Below are positions 63,287 through 64,000 of a stretch of DNA of 64,000 nucleotides, in pieces. The stretch's first letter is position 1, and each line of letters begins with the position of its first letter. The stretch comes from Phycisphaerales bacterium UBA5793. Its GTDB lineage: Bacteria > Planctomycetota > Phycisphaerae > Phycisphaerales > UBA5793. The stretch is from contig DIDT01000034.1 in NCBI GenBank assembly GCA_002418285.1, positions 67,335 through 131,334 on the forward strand, given 5' to 3'. The position numbers were made by a program, and so were the translations under genes. Under the pieces are notes generated by a model that ran no database searches, was not told the DNA's origin, and saw only the letters and a program-made list of their open reading frames with translations.

Positions 63287-64000
63287 CTATCGATATCGGT
63301 AAATAGGCCCAATTCCTGGCAGCTGATAAACTATCATCTTCCATGTAATGCAGTGCGCAAGACAGGCGGCTCTGCATATGTTCAAATCGCCTTCACACTT
63401 GATGTTTCGCGCAAAATCCATCATATCGCAATTGACCCACTTCGGAGCTGCGCATGCGATGCATCGTAAGTTGCAGAGTATCGTTTCTCGACACCGGCCA
63501 TAGCATGACCCCTGGCAGCTTTTTTTGCAGCACTCCCAGATCCAGTCACGACGCTCCCTACAGGCGTCCTTTCTGCCGTTGCAGCAGTCAATGCAAGCCT
63601 CACAGTCAGAATGGCGCTCATAGCATGTAAAATTCGAACCTCCGTATGGCGGTCCAAGTCCGCTACAATCCGGAACGACCGGCTGTGTTCCACCGCTATT
63701 TGACGCGCGGCCAGTCGCGTCCAACGCGGAGATGGGATGACTTCTACCGTATTCATACACACTCATCCCATCGATATACCCAAGCGGATCGCGCCGCGTC
63801 CACCGCCCAAGGTCGGGTGAGTAGACACGATATCGAACGTGCTCGAGGTCGAGGTGACTGGCCTTCTGGTAGCCGGCATAGCCGATGCGGTTGGCCACGG
63901 CGGCTGAGGAGAGGACGCCCCAGGCGGTGTTGGCGTTGTTCGCGGCAGCCAGAGCCTCATCATCGCCGTCGATATCACCGTCGAGGTCGTAGTCGTAACG
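63287..64000 (-). CDS. RHS-repeat protein C-terminus, Cys-rich tip (partial)
   Basis: The frame is open to the right edge (codon at 64000). It reads YDLDGDIDGDDEALAAANNA (calcium-site/dockerin-like), VANRIGYAGYQKASHLDLEH, then VRYRVYSPDLGRWTRRDPLG and YIDGMSVYEYGRSHPISALD, the RHS-associated core. After DATG comes a unique ~130-residue tip with more than 20 cysteines (CYERHSDCEACIDCCNGRKD; CCKKSCQGSCYGRCRE), likely disulfide-bonded outside the cell. In RHS proteins the variable tip is the toxin or adhesin part. The 5' part is outside the window. Confidence 0.82.
   Translation of the reverse strand, partial: RYDYDLDGDIDGDDEALAAANNANTAWGVLSSAAVANRIGYAGYQKASHLDLEHVRYRVYSPDLGRWTRRDPLGYIDGMSVYEYGRSHPISALDATGRASNSGGTQPVVPDCSGLGPPYGGSNFTCYERHSDCEACIDCCNGRKDACRERRDWIWECCKKSCQGSCYGRCRETILCNLRCIACAAPKWVNCDMMDFARNIKCEGDLNICRAACLAHCITWKMIVYQLPGIGPIYRYR

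Overview
The window looks like a planctomycete chromosome, most likely of the Phycisphaerae/Phycisphaerales type. Three things point there: an ECF sigma factor translationally coupled to a Ser/Thr kinase with a TPR-like tail (15.6-18.5 kb), an RHS core written in the planctomycete style (a D-rich dockerin-like stretch, then a NRIGYAGYQ motif, then GRWTRRDPLGY; right edge), and a secreted collagen-like protein with an S74-type C-terminus. GC is moderate. The assignment is inference; no rRNA or marker gene is present.

Layout. 0-5.9 kb is ordinary metabolism: aldo/keto reductase, seven-helix membrane protein, methyltransferase, diiron/MBL protein, SnoaL-like lipoprotein. From about 6.7 kb to 62.5 kb the window is a large defence and mobile-element island, with housekeeping-like pieces mixed in. 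In order: a Zn-ribbon/PD-(D/E)XK protein (6.7-9.3); VOC and DUF1579 proteins; a TIR operon (11.2-14.9); the sigma/kinase pair; a lactate-dehydrogenase-like protein coupled to an unknown partner (19.6-21.9); an SF2 helicase with a nuclease-like tail (23.0-25.9); a DUF6602-like nuclease with a 51-residue partner (26.7-27.6); an ADP-ribosylglycohydrolase fused to a DisA-like diadenylate-cyclase domain plus a beta-helix protein (27.8-31.1); an MfnB-like enzyme and an unknown gene (32.3-33.9); a complete IS3 element; a sigma factor, small protein and ImmA/IrrE peptidase module directly downstream of a four-gene type II CBASS (35.7-42.3); a recombinase pseudogene broken by an amber codon and an IS5 element, next to a tRNA-Leu 5' fragment; a HerA-like ATPase (45.7-48.3); IS remnants and a tRNA-Thr fragment; the collagen-like protein; an HTH-methyltransferase; an ASCH gene cut by IS630; a restriction-like STAND ATPase (54.2-56.7); a 20-bp tandem repeat array next to an intact tyrosine recombinase (56.8-58.5); and a ShosTA-like DprA/phosphoribosyltransferase operon (59.4-61.4). 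62.5-64.0 kb holds a zinc-ribbon membrane protein and the RHS gene running off the edge.

How the parts fit. The CBASS order (nucleotidyltransferase, E1-E2 Cap2, JAMM Cap3, SAVED effector) is canonical, with 4-23 bp overlaps. The sigma/ImmA cassette on the same strand is a plausible dedicated regulator. The strongest candidates for something undescribed are the ADP-ribosylglycohydrolase/DAC-like fusion with its beta-helix partner, and the sigma-factor-plus-ImmA control of CBASS. Insertion remnants, two tRNA fragments and two recombinases show repeated integration and decay. No CRISPR array, complete tRNA or rRNA was found.
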